Source: Sclerodactyla briareus (lineage: Eukaryota; Echinodermata; Holothuroidea; Dendrochirotida; Sclerodactylidae). From it: DNA of 64,000 nucleotides. Each line of letters starts with the position of its first letter. Positions within the stretch are counted from its first letter, which is position 1. The notes beneath the pieces were generated by a model. The model saw only the letters and a program-made list of their open reading frames with translations. It was not told where the DNA came from and searched no databases. A program made the translations under genes and the position numbers. Location of the stretch: NCBI GenBank assembly GCA_026419785.1, contig JAODTK010005735.1:82284-146283 (forward strand), written 5' to 3'. Shown here piece by piece: positions 13,375 to 25,184 of this stretch.

Positions 13375-13960
13375 AACGACTCCTTGTAACAATGCGTTGA
13401 CGATTTAACTGCCTGTGGGAGTATGTTCGATTCCCTAGCGGCTTGCACATCAAAGGATCTGTCACCGTACATGCGGAGCCGGGATTTTGAAAGATGGACG
13501 TAGCATGGGTTTGATGAACTTGATGAGCGTTCTTCCTGGTTCGTAGCGATTCACCATGTTCGTAAGGTAGGCTGGGGCGATGTCATGCAATGCCTGTAGG
13601 TCGGAGCACTACTTTGAAATCACCCGATTCTCCACAGGTAACCAGTGCAGGTCAATCAATAACGGGATTATGGTCAGATGTTCTCATGAGAATATGACAC
13701 GAGCTTGCCATATTCGGAACTCGTTGAAGAACTTAAAGATCAAGTTAGGCGGTAGCCCATATTGGAGGAGCAATTGGGATAATCGAGGCGTGACGTGACG
13801 TGATTGTTCGAGATTCCTCTCCACAAAGCCTAATGGAATAACTATTGCGATCCGCGTGGCTGGTGGCCTACCTAGGCTGAAATGATGATGCCTATCCAAC
13901 CATTCAGCAGCAAATGATGTTGGCTCTTCTGATATCTATACCTAAAACTGCCGTCAGTCA
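13375..13960 (-). pseudogene. L2/CR1-like LINE fragment, ORF2 C-terminal part
   Basis: The minus strand reads, across frames: TSRLDY followed by a CNSLL-like stretch, then LLIDLHWLPVENRV, LQALHDIAPAYLTNMVNRYE, PMLRPSF, and YGDRSFDVQAARE followed by LPQAVKSS. These are the hallmark boxes of the C-terminal part of L2/CR1-type LINE proteins (LHWLPV, YLxxxVxRY, WNxLP-like). The usual W before NxLP is altered here. Several stops and frameshifts break it. The LHWLPV box lies near 13,630-13,650. The reverse-transcriptase core is missing. Confidence 0.88.
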
Positions 13961-16760
13961 ACTGACTGCCCCAAGCCCTACTAACCCAAATTCTTCAAGG
14001 TCATTGCACGCATACAGAAAATTAAGACTCAAATAGTTTCTCACAAGTCAATTCATACCTTAATGGGAAAGGTTCTCTTCCCAGAATATGTTAACAGTTT
14101 TCCGTGAAAATACACGATTTGCGGTTCAAAATGAGTTATATCTGGGACGGACGTCTAAATTCTGGTTCTGAAGTGTACGATTAATTAACTCGCCATACCT
14201 GCAGCGTTGCACACTGTATAGTGGTAATAGGGGGTGAACACAAGTTGAATAAAAAAGATACTTTCTCGCCCCAACGCTGAAGGAAGGAGGCGAATGTGCG
14301 TAAACTGGTACGAATGTTTGTGACAACAGAGGTGAGATGCGTGATCTTTCACTGCCATGTGAACCTAAATGATCGAGAAAGGGTTCTCAGGTAGGGAGGA
14401 ATGAATAAAAGGGATCATGGAAATTCGTGATGGACACAGTCATTTAGTGCAAATGTCTTTCACAGAAGTTTAAAAATGAGGGAGGAGATCTTGACAGTAA
14501 AAGAGATATTCATGTATAACAGGAAGAACCAAATTTCATCTTTCCAATGCTGTGTGAACGGGTTTGTGAATGCTGTTAAGTATTGGAAAACCATTTGAGA
14601 AAGGTAGAAAAGATCGTTATTTTTAGCTCTTCTAGGTGAATTCAGGCTGTCAGACGTCGAAGTTGCCCCTCTGGAGCGCGAGTTTAAAAAGTTTCAATCT
14701 GCGGAGGCGGGCGCCAGCCGATAGCGGCCGGCGGCAGTTGCAATATATATAAAAAAAAACCGGTCATGTTATGCTACCTCTAAACAGAAATACCATCATA
14801 TTGAAACTTGAAGGGTATATACTTAACAAGAACGAAATGAAAGGATCTGGGACAGCGAGATTGATTCATATCTTGTATGTATTAACTGCGGATCGTGTAC
14901 GGTGTATTATGGTTGTTCCATATTGTGATCGTATCGGTTCTGTTTTGAGGATTTGTGCCAAAAAAAAGGAAAAAATTCACGGATTCTTGACATAATTGTG
15001 CAAACTTCCGGTTGACCCAGTAATGGAACGGCCCCGTGCCTCATTTGTGTACTCTACCTTCTACACTCGAGACTGGAGGCAAACTGATGATTGTTTAACC
15101 AACCGAATGACGTAGGTGTCTCATATGCAGTTACAAACAAACCCCGGATTATGTCCGTCGTAAATCTAGCACCAATAAAACTAAACCGAGGTAAATTAAT
15201 TACGCCACCCGGAAACCAATTCACAGTGACTAGATCCGCGCCCCGTTTATCCTAAGTGGTCACTGTACTTCGATGTAACCCGGGTAGACGGTATCGATGA
15301 TAACATCGCGTGTTGCGGGATACCGTCATTGTTTTGCGGGACTACCATATTTATGATCTTACTACAAGATCAGTCACGAACTAGCGTTGATTTCCTCATC
15401 AGTTTTTTTTTTAATCTTTATCTTCTCACTATCTGACTATAGGCCGGATCATATGAACGCATTGCAACATTCTTCACGAGCCCACCACAACGCAGACGAT
15501 TGTTATAGTAGGCTAAAACAGTAACACTTAGCTGTCAAAATAAATCACGAGTAATGCTGTGACACTCTCGGCGTTCCCATAAATAGAACAGAAACATGTG
15601 GTTCCAATTTTGTATTAAACATTGAAATATGTTATACTCATGAACCTTTGGGGGCTTGGTGTGCGGTGGCGATTAATGACCCACCCCTCTTCCCATTGGT
15701 GCTACACTCTCCCTACTCGTAGTAGGTCCATTTCAAGTCAATTGCATAAACACCAAACCAGGATGCAATTGCTTGATCTCTTCTGGTGATACCACTATTT
15801 TTCATTCAATAATGGTGATGCTAGACATACTGGTATGACGATGAAGAGTGCCATAATTGATGCACATACTTCATATGGCCTCTTAACAAACGTGAAGGAA
15901 CTGTAACATATCAAGGAAGCCTAAAACAACGGTAGAGGTTGATGTGCGTCTGATATTATCATATTACCTCAGGCGCATAACCACAGCTCCTGTCTTGGAG
16001 GAGGGGGTGGCATGGTGGTCTGAGGGGAGGGGCCTATGGCTAAAAAAATGCGATTGTTGGTTCCTCAGACGCCAAATGGTGCCAATATTCGGGTGGAAAA
16101 CAATAGTCACACCCGGAACCACCGACGATGATCTTCCAATCGTTTTTTTCTCCATCAATTTCGTGTTTTGGTCACTTGGGTCGATGGGAGGGGAGGGGTC
16201 AGCCCCGAAACACCCCCTGTTAGGCCACTGAATTTACCCAATCTTCAAAGAGACAACGTCATCTGGCGGTAAAAACATCCTGGCACAATTTTCGGTACGA
16301 TTACGGTACGGCAATCGTCCACAATGGAATGTCTATATCTTCGCTAATTCCTGAGACGGTTTCTTCTGGCTGTATCGTCGGTATTCACCTAGTGTTGTGA
16401 GACGATTTGCAACATAGCTTTTCAGGGAATATAGTAAATCGTCTATATTCCTTACATGCTCCAAACAGTCAGGCGCGTAGCCAGCCCTCCCCAGTCCGTC
16501 CATCGTAGAGCCGCAGACAATTTTGTATTCGGTGATGTACTTTTTATTTTCGCTTAGAGGTTGGTTTAATTTATTCAAGGTTAATTTAGTTTCTTTAGTT
16601 AGGTTTACCGGGAACGGTCCCCTGAATGACCGTGAAACCATAACCACCAAAGAAGGGGAAAGACAGAACTCAAATAGTTCTCTCACAATAATTCCCTTCC
16701 GCGGAAAACAAGTCAAGTTTTGTTGACAAAAGACTGTTGGTTTGAATTGGCATTAGCACT
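13960..16760. other. No recognised gene; G-rich repeat scraps
   Basis: A GC-rich patch lies at 14,695-14,740. Two similar words in the same orientation, CAGGCGCATAACCA (15,971) and CAGGCGCGTAGCCAG (16,470), resemble termini of hAT-type MITEs, but no partner terminus was found. A 127-codon open frame on the minus strand at 16,333-16,716 has no domain I recognise. G-rich scraps occur at 16,000-16,040 and 16,188-16,200. Confidence 0.4.
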
Positions 16761-16765
16761 CTTAA

Positions 16766-17185
16766 GGGCCGGTCCACACTATACGAATCGTAGTCGTGCA
16801 ACGACCGATATTATTGGTTCAGGCCGATTAATACGGGCCTATTAATGACGGCTGGAACACCCCTGCACATGGATGGAGGACTTGCCTTCGGCTATTTGCC
16901 AACTCCATTCCAATGTGGAAAGCCTTCCCGGCGTTTTTGATCATACATTTTCCTATTTATCGTTGAGCTCAACGATTTATCGTACGACTCTTACATTGTT
17001 CGATATGACGTCATTAGGAATGAAGGTTTTTTTGAACACTTCGATCTTGCGAAGGTATTGTGATAATGTAACGAGTATTCATAGACGATGTTACCTACAC
17101 AGACCCTCTCCTCCTGTTCCGTCAGCCTGCATCTAAAAGATCGTGTAGCAGCAACGATAGAACTCGTTATTGTGAACCGGTCCGC
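16766..17185. mobile_element. Candidate TTAA-type (piggyBac-like) MITE
   Basis: The left end reads TTAA then GGGCCGGTCCACACTATACG. The right end, read inward on the minus strand, is GCGGACCGGTTCACAATAACG next to TTTA. The two ends agree at most of the first 22 positions, so they look like terminal inverted repeats about 420 bp apart. TTAA is the known target of piggyBac-type elements; the right flank TTTA would be a one-base change. The interior has small palindromes such as TCGTTGAGCTCAACGA and no long open frame. The inverted ends are visible; the superfamily is inferred. Confidence 0.55.
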
Positions 17186-17189
17186 TTTA

Positions 17190-17760
17190 GACCAAACAAC
17201 ATCTGCAGGGAGGCTATTTTTTCCGCTAATAACTCACTCTGTGCGAAAAGAAATACTCTGATGTCTGGGATCGGCAACTAGCTTGGACAATGCCCCTATG
17301 TTGGTATTAGAAAAATTCAGAGTAGTCCGAAATAAAGAGACCATGGAGCTAGTGCAAATCTGGACCTGACCTAATCACCCCGAGTTCGGCCTTAGCTTCG
17401 ATGAAGTCAGAAAGCTTCAATCTTCCTTATTTACGACGAATCCCCGTGCAGATATTCTCCATTAGCTCCATTCTGCTGCGATATATTGATTTCCACACAA
17501 TGCACGATACTCCAGTACAGGTACGGTCCTATCAACTTCGTGAACAGCCTGACAACAATGTCATCGGCATGAAGACTGATGAACTAAAAAAGGTCGGGCG
17601 GGTAAACCGCCCAGGACGTATTTATCCCCGCATCTCTTATTCAGACATTTGGTGAACATGAAACCGGACAAATTCGTGGAAGAAGACAGGAGAGACTTGT
17701 GAAGCGACACGTGTTACTGGGAAATGGGTCAGTCCATAATGCACTTGTAATTGTATGAGG
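17190..17760. other. No recognised gene
   Basis: An 84-codon open frame at 17,401-17,655 on the plus strand has no recognisable domain. Nothing else is supportable. Confidence 0.4.
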
Positions 17761-18578
17761 CACCCTACAGCCCCGGACAAGGTGCGTTCCCTTAAATAAG
17801 AACATTTATTCAGGATTCGACCTGTAACCACATGGCCACCCGACATAGGTCAAATTCAGTTCGGTCACACACATGCAGGTCAAAAATTTATATCGAAAAA
17901 ATCACAATGAGTGACCATCCAGCCTTCGCAATATTTTTTTTCAAAATTTTTCTCCGATTATAGCAAAACAGTTTTCGACCCTAAGTGACCTCGGAATGAC
18001 CTTTCAATGATAGTCAGTTTTCATGAAATTGTTACTCCCCATGTGATACTTCCACTCCTAGGAGCATTTGCATTCTGATGACACACCCATTGCTATTAGC
18101 CGAAAAAGTCCTAAAATCAGTTTTTGACCCTAATGCCGTTTAATGACCTCCAATGACTGGCGGTTTAATGACAAGTTTTACTCCATATGATGGCATCCAC
18201 TCCTAGAAGCTATTGCATTCCAATGAACATGTTCAATGTTATTGCAAAAAAGTTATAAAATTGAACTTTGCACTTGTAACGCCAAAGTAAGTATCCGATC
18301 GAAGCGAGTTGTGTCTCTCCAAAAGCACAACAAACTCAATCACAATATCCCAAACTAACCCATTTCATATTTTTTTCCCGTAACTCCTTAGTAAGCACAT
18401 TTATTCCAAATTCGACCTTTCCCCACATGACCAACCCGACAGGTCAATTCAGGTCAGAGGTCACACACATGCAGGTCAACATTATATCACAATGGTGAAC
18501 CCATATCAGTCCTTCGCAGTACATTCAATTTTCTTCGTTCTAGCCAAAAAACACGTTTTTGACCCCTAATTGACCCCA

Positions 18579-20721
18579 TATGGCGCGAGAAAAGGATCTT
18601 TATCCGGAAGAAATATATATTATCTATTGATAGTAAGATGCATGGGAGAAAATTTAATCCCGATTTCAAGAATACTTCATTTGCCAAATCAAGATAATTT
18701 TCTGAGTGGAAATATTTAATTCACCATGAAATACTGTTCGACCTCAAAATATTTCAAATCACATATAAATGTCTCGATGGGTAAATTATTCAAAAAAAAT
18801 ACTGGTTCCCAATGATACATATCGTAATACATTTCCTTTGCAAACATATTGTTTGAACACTAATTATGTTGCCACAAATTTTTTTTTTTGCATGAAAATT
18901 ATTATTTTGCTCTTCACAAGTATATTACAACGTACAAAGTTCTATTAACGTAGTCTTTGCAACCTTGATATGTTTGCACAAATATATTTGGCAACGGAAA
19001 TTTGTTTGCTCTCCCTTAATTCCATATTATCAACGAAAATATATATTATCAACGTAGTCTCAGGTCTTCGTTTCAGTTATTCCTCGTTTCCACTGGCGTA
19101 GCATCAATCCGCCTGCTGCCTTGCCACGCGTACGCGGAACCTACGACACAACCTTCAACTTGAATGAAGTGATTTGTGCGGCATCTAATACTACTAGGCC
19201 TTGCCGTAGCTGGCCTGAACGGACCCAGAGCCCCGAGTGACAATAGTCGTGTCATATTCCCGCCGCTCTCTCGACGGCGGACAGATGCCAGCTCCTCTGA
19301 TCCACTTGGCCTAGTTTATAGTACCAATAACAGTTGAGTGTACACTGTTACTGGGAGTTTAGGGGAGCATTCGGCCTAGGTGCCGGTGCAAAGACAAGGT
19401 TTGTAATCCGCCGTCCTAGTATGGCGATCAATCAGTGGAACAGCCTCCCACTGTTGCGTACTGCGTCATTATTATCTGAGATCTTAATCAATCGACCGAC
19501 GTACAAATAAGTCGTAAGTTCGAGTCCTTGTATGTAACCACCAGCAGGTCACAGAAAAACTCGCCGCTATGCCGGCCAGCAGGGTATTTTTTTATTCGGA
19601 GTGAATGCAAATTGATTTTCATGAATTTGGTACATGTAGCTCGAAGTCAGGTTCGGATTGATTAATTGGGCTTAAAGTTCTGCGCCGTTGTCCGCGGTTC
19701 GATGCCGTTGAACCGCATGGTGTGTGGGAATAGTTAATAAATTTCGGACAATTAGCAAGTTTTCAATAATATCCCCTAAACATGACATTCTATACCCTGT
19801 TGCTCAATTATCCAAGAAAAAAATTGCGCTGGCATGCCCCGGTCAACGGTTATCAACCTTCCACGATTTCACGACGACAACGCCAAGGAATGGATCACTT
19901 GCGATGCACTTCATTCGTTTATTCTGGACCCCTCAAGATTCTACCAGCATCATCATCCTATGATAAACCACTTTAAAAAAAAATAGTCCCGTTGGGGTAT
20001 TGCATTCCTCATAATCAGTTTCTCACCTATATCACCCTTGAAATCGGTATCCTTATAGTACGAAAAGTGGAAAGCCGCGGTTTGCAGGTTGACGGAATGT
20101 CACTCAGTACAGTACAGTAAAGTAGATTCACTGCATTTCACGGCTCACGGACTCTGACGCTTAAGCAACGGCGTCCATGAGGCTACGTTGATAATATAAT
20201 GTTTTTCGTTGCAAAACATATTTTTGACAAGCAAATGTAATGTTTCTGTTGCAACAAATAATGTAGCCAAATATATTTTTATTGTTTTTTTTTCAAAGTT
20301 CTTGTCCATGCCCAATATTCTGCCTGAAATATATTTTTAGTTACAAACATATTCTGTAGAACAATATAATTATTTTCCTTGGTACATATATTTTCACTGG
20401 AAACATAAATAACTCTGCCAACATAATTTTTTTCTAGAGATAGGCCTACATAATTTTAGCAAACAAATTTTCGTTGCTGACGTATTTTTGTGCAACCATT
20501 AATTGTTGTAATGAAATATATCTACATCTATTTTTTTCATCAGAAACTTATTTCTTTTAACACGAACAATTTTCCTCGAACATATTTTGTTGTTCGAAAT
20601 ATGTTTTAGAGGGAACAATAGTTTTCCTTGTGATAAATATTTCCACATCCCAAAATATTTCTTGATATTTGGCATATAGATTTCGTCCTGATGAATATAG
20701 TTCCCTTTTCTCGCGCCATAC
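18579..20721. mobile_element. Foldback DNA element, 2.14 kb
   Basis: The exact 17-bp terminal inverted repeat TATGGCGCGAGAAAAGG occurs at 18,579 and, inverted, ending at 20,721. The ends are flanked by CCCCA on both sides (18,574-18,578 and 20,722-20,726). Sister repeat units without the insertion read through this point with a single copy, so CCCCA is a likely 5-bp target duplication. The arms (18,579-19,062 and 20,178-20,721) are AT-rich and built from degenerate CAACAAAATATATTT-like words. Their inner ends match as TGAGRCTACGTTGATAATATA in inverse orientation. The core (19,063-20,177) has no recognised transposase, so the element looks non-autonomous. The design resembles foldback/TU-type elements described from sea urchins; assignment to that group is inference. 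Confidence 0.8.
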
Positions 20722-22318
20722 CCCAAATGGACTTTCCTGATATGACAGTTTTTTGAAAATTGTTTACTACTCTACCATGTGTACAAACATCCACTCTAGA
20801 CATTTTTGCATTCTGATGAACACACCCAGTGCTATTGCCGAAAAATATAAAATCCTTTTTTGACCCCTATTGACCTTTAAATGACCTTCAATGACATGGC
20901 GTTTTTATGAAAATTTGTTACACTCCATTTGATGCATCCCACTCCTAGAAGCATATTGCCTTCCAATGAACATGTCCAATGTTATGGCAAAAATGTATCA
21001 AATGAACTTACTCGCACCGACCTTGTAAACTACCAAAGTAAGTGTCTGCGAATGAAGCGTGAGTTGTTTCCCTCCATCAAGCACACAAAGCTCGAGCACA
21101 TCTCCAAAAATAACCAGTTTTTCTATTTTTTTGCCCTAACTCCTTAATAACACATTTATCAAGATTCGCCTTTAACCACATGACACCCTACAGAGGGTCA
21201 AATTTCCAGGTCAAGGTCACAACACATGGAGTCAACATATTCACAATGGGCACCATTCCAGCTTCGCAGAATTCAATTCCTCCGATTATGAGCCACAAAA
21301 CAGTTTTGACCCTTAGTGACCCCAATGACCTTTAATGATATGACAGGATTTATGAGCTGGTTCTCCCTGTGATACTTCCACTCCTCGGAGCATTTTGCGC
21401 ATTCTGAGAACACACCCAGTGCTTATTGCCGAAAAAGTACTAAAATCATTTTTGGACCCCTAAGGTGCTTTAATGACCTTCATGACATGGCGGTTTTTAT
21501 GAAAATTGTACACTCCATTATGCATCCACTCCTAGAACATATTGCATTCCCATGAACAGTCCAATGTTATTGCGAAAAAGTATTAAACGCATCATTTTGA
21601 CTGATCAGGACAACTATATGCAAATTAGTCCCCCAAATTTACCCTCAGGATCTTGATGCTATTGAATAATCTTTCAGACTGGTAGTAGGTCCATTCACAA
21701 GTTTCGTCCAAATCCCCCATGAAAGTTGCGAAAAGGATTGCATTAATTATCTAATTGATGACTAACGAGATGTAATTAAACACACATACTGAACCGCTTC
21801 CGTGATTCAAGGCAACTGAATACATTTATCGGAACTTTAAAGGTCCACTCACCAATTTCGTGATAATCCACCGACGTTTATAAATTCTGCCTTATTGCTA
21901 ATTGGCCCAACTAATATGCAACTTAGTCAGGCAAGACGACCGGTGACCCTTCGTCCACTTAGAATTGCAACTACGCACTGGATAGTGGCCCTATCCCAAT
22001 TTCCATTGAAACCAAAAGTTTGAAAGATCACATACATTCGCTATAATTGGCTACTGGCCAAAAAAATGCACTAATGACCTCGATGCCTTGAAATCGGTCC
22101 ACCATGTTTTTCGTTCCACAACTCCCCCACAAACACGCCACGTTCTGTGAAAATCGAACCAACTTGAAAATTTTTGCGAAAAACCTGCAAAATAGAGGAA
22201 AGCAAATATACACGATCTAGCCCATTTCGACTTATCCGTGATATTACTCATACGGACTTGTCCCAAGTTTGGTCATCGGATAAAGTGTCTAAAGAATGAG
22301 AGCCTACGCTAAATTTCC

Positions 22319-22375
22319 GGGCGGCGGCGCGGCTGCGGCGGCGGCGTGCGGCGGCGGCGGCGGCGGAGACGCGGC
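22319..22375. repeat. GCG/GGC-rich run at the end of repeat copy B
   Basis: About 57 bp of nearly pure G and C in GCG/GGC steps. Copy A has a shorter CCG run in the equivalent place (81-93), so the run belongs to the repeat terminus and has expanded here. It translates into alanine and proline runs that are not evidence of a gene. Confidence 0.7.
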
Positions 22376-22384
22376 AGCACGCCC

Positions 22385-22965
22385 AAACATAATCCCCCTA
22401 AAATCCGAGAATCCAATTACCTTGTCTAGCAGCTTCCGCACACTGCCCTGGAGTTTCCAATGAGATGCGAAATACCAACACCAATGGCCTTCGCTGAGTT
22501 TACCCCCTGACTTTTTCCTCCATTGGTTCATGATAGCCGACAACTCACCTTTGCATTTACGGTGTTGAAACATTTGCTAACGGAAGACTATTCCGGATTC
22601 TAAGTGTCTTTGAACCTTGTACCCTCATCATTCGAATCACTCCCCTAGCATGTGACTTGTGTCGCCCCAAAAATTTCTCCCGAATTGCACCGCATCTTCG
22701 GGATCTTTACTATAGGCCACAAAGCACGGCCAAGACTGACCCATTGGGGAAACCACCACCATGTAGACAACGCTCAATATGACAACTCTTGCCGCTATTG
22801 TGTAAGCCACCCCTGTAATCCGTCTAAGGACATTGTCCGTTATACCCAAACTCCCTTTGAAAAGGAGACGTTTATGAGACACTTGTCAAAAGCTTTCTGC
22901 AGCACTCTCTTGATGACGAAAAAAGTTCGGAAGTCAAATTCTGTGGAATATGACGGAACAATGAA
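22385..22965 (-). pseudogene. CR1/Jockey-like LINE reverse-transcriptase fragment
   Basis: The minus strand gives KAFDK (22,882-22,896), then HKRLLFK and SLGITDNVLRRITG. A VVSPMGQSW stretch and FVAYSKDPEDAVQF follow; these correspond to the usual SGVPQGSVLGPLLF and INDLPE segments. Near the end come QMFQHRKCK (the WQMxFNxxKCK box), GVGISH, and QCAEAARQGNWIL. Frames change several times and the catalytic YADD box is not readable. The C-terminal words match the LINE at 35,875-37,310 almost base for base (GTGTGCGGAAGCTGCTAG, GGTAATTGGATTCT), so both belong to one family. It stops within about 15 bp of the GC-rich end of repeat copy B. Confidence 0.85.
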
Positions 22966-22999
22966 TAAAGTACACTCGTTTCACCTTGCGCCGAGCTTG

Positions 23000-24080
23000 A
23001 AGTGGGGGCTTAGCTTGTTTGTCCTCACTGGATGTACCCCTTCCCCCACATTTTTTGTCTATACAAATACCACATACATTTGTCCTTATTTTCGCTCCCC
23101 TCCTTCTTTTCCTATTCCCCTCCAGATTATCATTCTTCTCGTCTTCGGAGGTACTTCTCCGCCCCTATGCTACGCCACGAAGTCGTACATTGAGATACTC
23201 CGTACGCATTGTGAAACCACACGTACCATGCTGCGTGATACCTTCGTTGGAAGGTTATCGAAGCAGCCTATATTCACTCGTGTCTTACTTTTTTAGTCTG
23301 ATTATCCGCTTTTTTCTTAGCGGTTTTCGTTGTCTTCAAACGAACGAGACACCTACACAGGCACTGGCGTAACAATGGGTCGGACAGCTTCTATGCACGT
23401 AGGTGTCACAGCAATCTAAAAGTGAGTTTATTTTCGGCACACTATCTTTCCAGCTGTTTCCTAAAATGGGTTCCGAAGCGGAACAAATGACAAGCCCCTA
23501 ATACACAGATGACATGTCCGTTATCGCTTGGCTGTTCAACGAGTAGCCCGGGCAATTAATTCAGCTTGTCGCGCACACAGTACATATAGGTGTCATGATT
23601 TATTAGTATTAGGCACCCATATACGCAGCATGCGCCTAGCAGGACTTTCCACTGTGTTTTTGCCTTTGCAATTAATTTTTCTTGTATGAATCCTCCAGCA
23701 GTCAAAATTCCTTACGTTCCTATTTTCCTGGCATAGTGTAAAGTGCATCTGCTCGTAGATATTTTAATTCTGTTTAAAGAGTTGAACTTGGTTTTCGAAA
23801 TCATCAAATTTGCAGGCAGTCGTATGCTATTTTAAATATTAACAATATTAATATTGTTGTTGTTGTAGTAAACACAATCAGTTGTTTCAAAAGTGAAAAC
23901 CGCCACTAATCTACATTAGTTTACGCCCGGCTGATCTGCTTGAAAAAATACGACAACAGCTGACCTAAACGTTCTTACCCAAACTCCAGACTCTCCAAGT
24001 ATTATAACCGCAGTGATTTGGTACCGTACAAAGCCAGTATAACTCACCTTTTGTTCGTGATCATCCTAAGTTGCTGCTTC
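23000..24080. other. No recognised gene
   Basis: Sequence around 23,130-23,175 contains GGAGGTACTTCTCCGCCCC and CTACGCCAC, words typical of dispersed repeat ends, without a boundary I can place. The remainder has no recognisable domain or repeat. Confidence 0.4.
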
Positions 24081-25180
24081 CATCTTCTTGAAGTTTGCGC
24101 GTCCGTCCTCGTTTCGTGTCTTCTCATCCACCTCATCTTCCTCTTCATCCATGGCCCGGCAACTGAGCAGGGCCGAAGTCTCCCCTGGGCTCCTCCGATT
24201 CATATCCGGGTACCAGCTCGACCTCTACACACTTCCGATCGAGAGGAGGTCATCGGGCTGGAATCTCTGAGAGACTCCGACAAGCTGGAATCCAGATGTA
24301 GATCTCTGTCGAGATGTCTGCTCAATATACCCCACTAAACTCACAATATCTTGAGGACGCCTCTGTCCGGTATAACGCGGAGACCGCGGAGAGACCAAAT
24401 ACGGGTGCGAAACTTTGGATCCAGTTTTTTTGACGATGAGCGATTCGTTCCAACTGAATGTACTTGAGTGGTGGTCAGATTCACCAACTTCCGGACCAGT
24501 GACAACTGGAAGTCTCATTGGTATGAGAATGTGACTTTGATCGACGGATGGTGGGTTTGTAATCAAGGCCATCGCTGAGAAGATTAGCATTCTGGCGATA
24601 ACGCTTCCTGCCAATTCGTTATCTTAGTGGACCCGGGTGAGAGTAGGACCTTATCCTGTGCTGTTAGTACGATGCGGTGACAGCGCGCTGCTTAAATGGG
24701 ACTGGATTCTGTCGACGTTGCTGGATGGATTCCAAGAAGTCGATGGAATGTGGATAGCTCCAAAAGTGGCGAGAAAAGTCTGGGCTTTCCCCGGCGTCGC
24801 CCAGACTGTTTTCGATCGTTGCCGGGCTGGTTGGATGAAATTCGACCAAGGACACAAACTTTTGGCGATTGCGATTTGGATCTCTGCTGGGTTGGTAACA
24901 TCATGATGTTTTTCTCGTCTGGGAGCACTGGACGGAACACCGGACCTCGTCGAGAAATTGGAGACTGCTCGTTTGGCTGGATTTCGGGGTTTTGGTTTCT
25001 CGAGGATGTTTTCCAATATCGCTCGTTCAAATAGTTTGGCATCTCGCCATGTTTGTTCTTCAATTTTCTCTCATCAGATCATCCCATTCCGACTGCTCAC
25101 GATTGCCGCGATATGGTATCCGTAATCTCTCCCGCCATGGTTACGAGCCTCCGCTCGTGTTCCCCAACGCTTGATTGAGC
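24080..25180 (-). other. CpG-rich block with open frames, function unknown
   Basis: This block is visibly richer in CG dinucleotides than its AT-rich surroundings and has overlapping open frames of 112-129 codons on both strands. On the minus strand, successive frames give EEQTWRDAKLFERAI, then ILEKPKPRNPAKRAVSNF, then serine/proline-rich sequence, and at the far end MDEEEDEVDEKTRNEDGRA (from about 24,153 downward). This looks more protein-like than chance, but no domain was recognised. It could be a decayed or mis-sequenced ORF1/gag-type mobile-element gene, or exons of a host gene. Start, stop and splice sites are not established. Confidence 0.3.
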
Positions 25181-25184
25181 CGTT

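Larger units (their letters stand above)
17761..22375 (-). repeat. Complex interspersed repeat, copy B, internally amplified
   Basis: This is the inverted counterpart of the repeat at 81-1,330. On the plus strand it starts with CACCCTACAGCCCCGGAC and ends in a GGC/GCG run. The distal half has been multiplied into units of about 600 bp, which begin with AACTCCTTA..ACACATTTAT near 17,785, 18,380 and 21,137. Each full unit holds two related sub-repeats about 140 bp apart, tagged by CCACTCCTAGGAGC and CCACTCCTAGAAGC (18,052/18,188, 20,793/20,937, 21,381/21,522). The second unit is split by the foldback element at 18,579-20,721. No coding potential is seen. Confidence 0.8.

Noticed and set aside
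13425-13445. A TGTTCGATTCCC word that looks like a tRNA B box
   Set aside because: On the minus strand the same bases encode the QAARESN-LPQAV part of the L2-like LINE, and no A box is present.
22385-22573. A death-domain-like look (ELSAIMNQWRKKSG) on the minus strand
   Set aside because: The surrounding words match the QMFFNTDKCK to AEAARxGNWIL segment of a LINE, which explains the sequence better.
22652-23296. A 214-codon plus-strand open frame, the longest of the window
   Set aside because: Its first third lies opposite a minus-strand LINE reverse transcriptase whose motifs (KAFDK, SLGITDNVLRRITG, VVSPMGQSW) are convincing. The frame is best explained as a shadow of that decayed gene.
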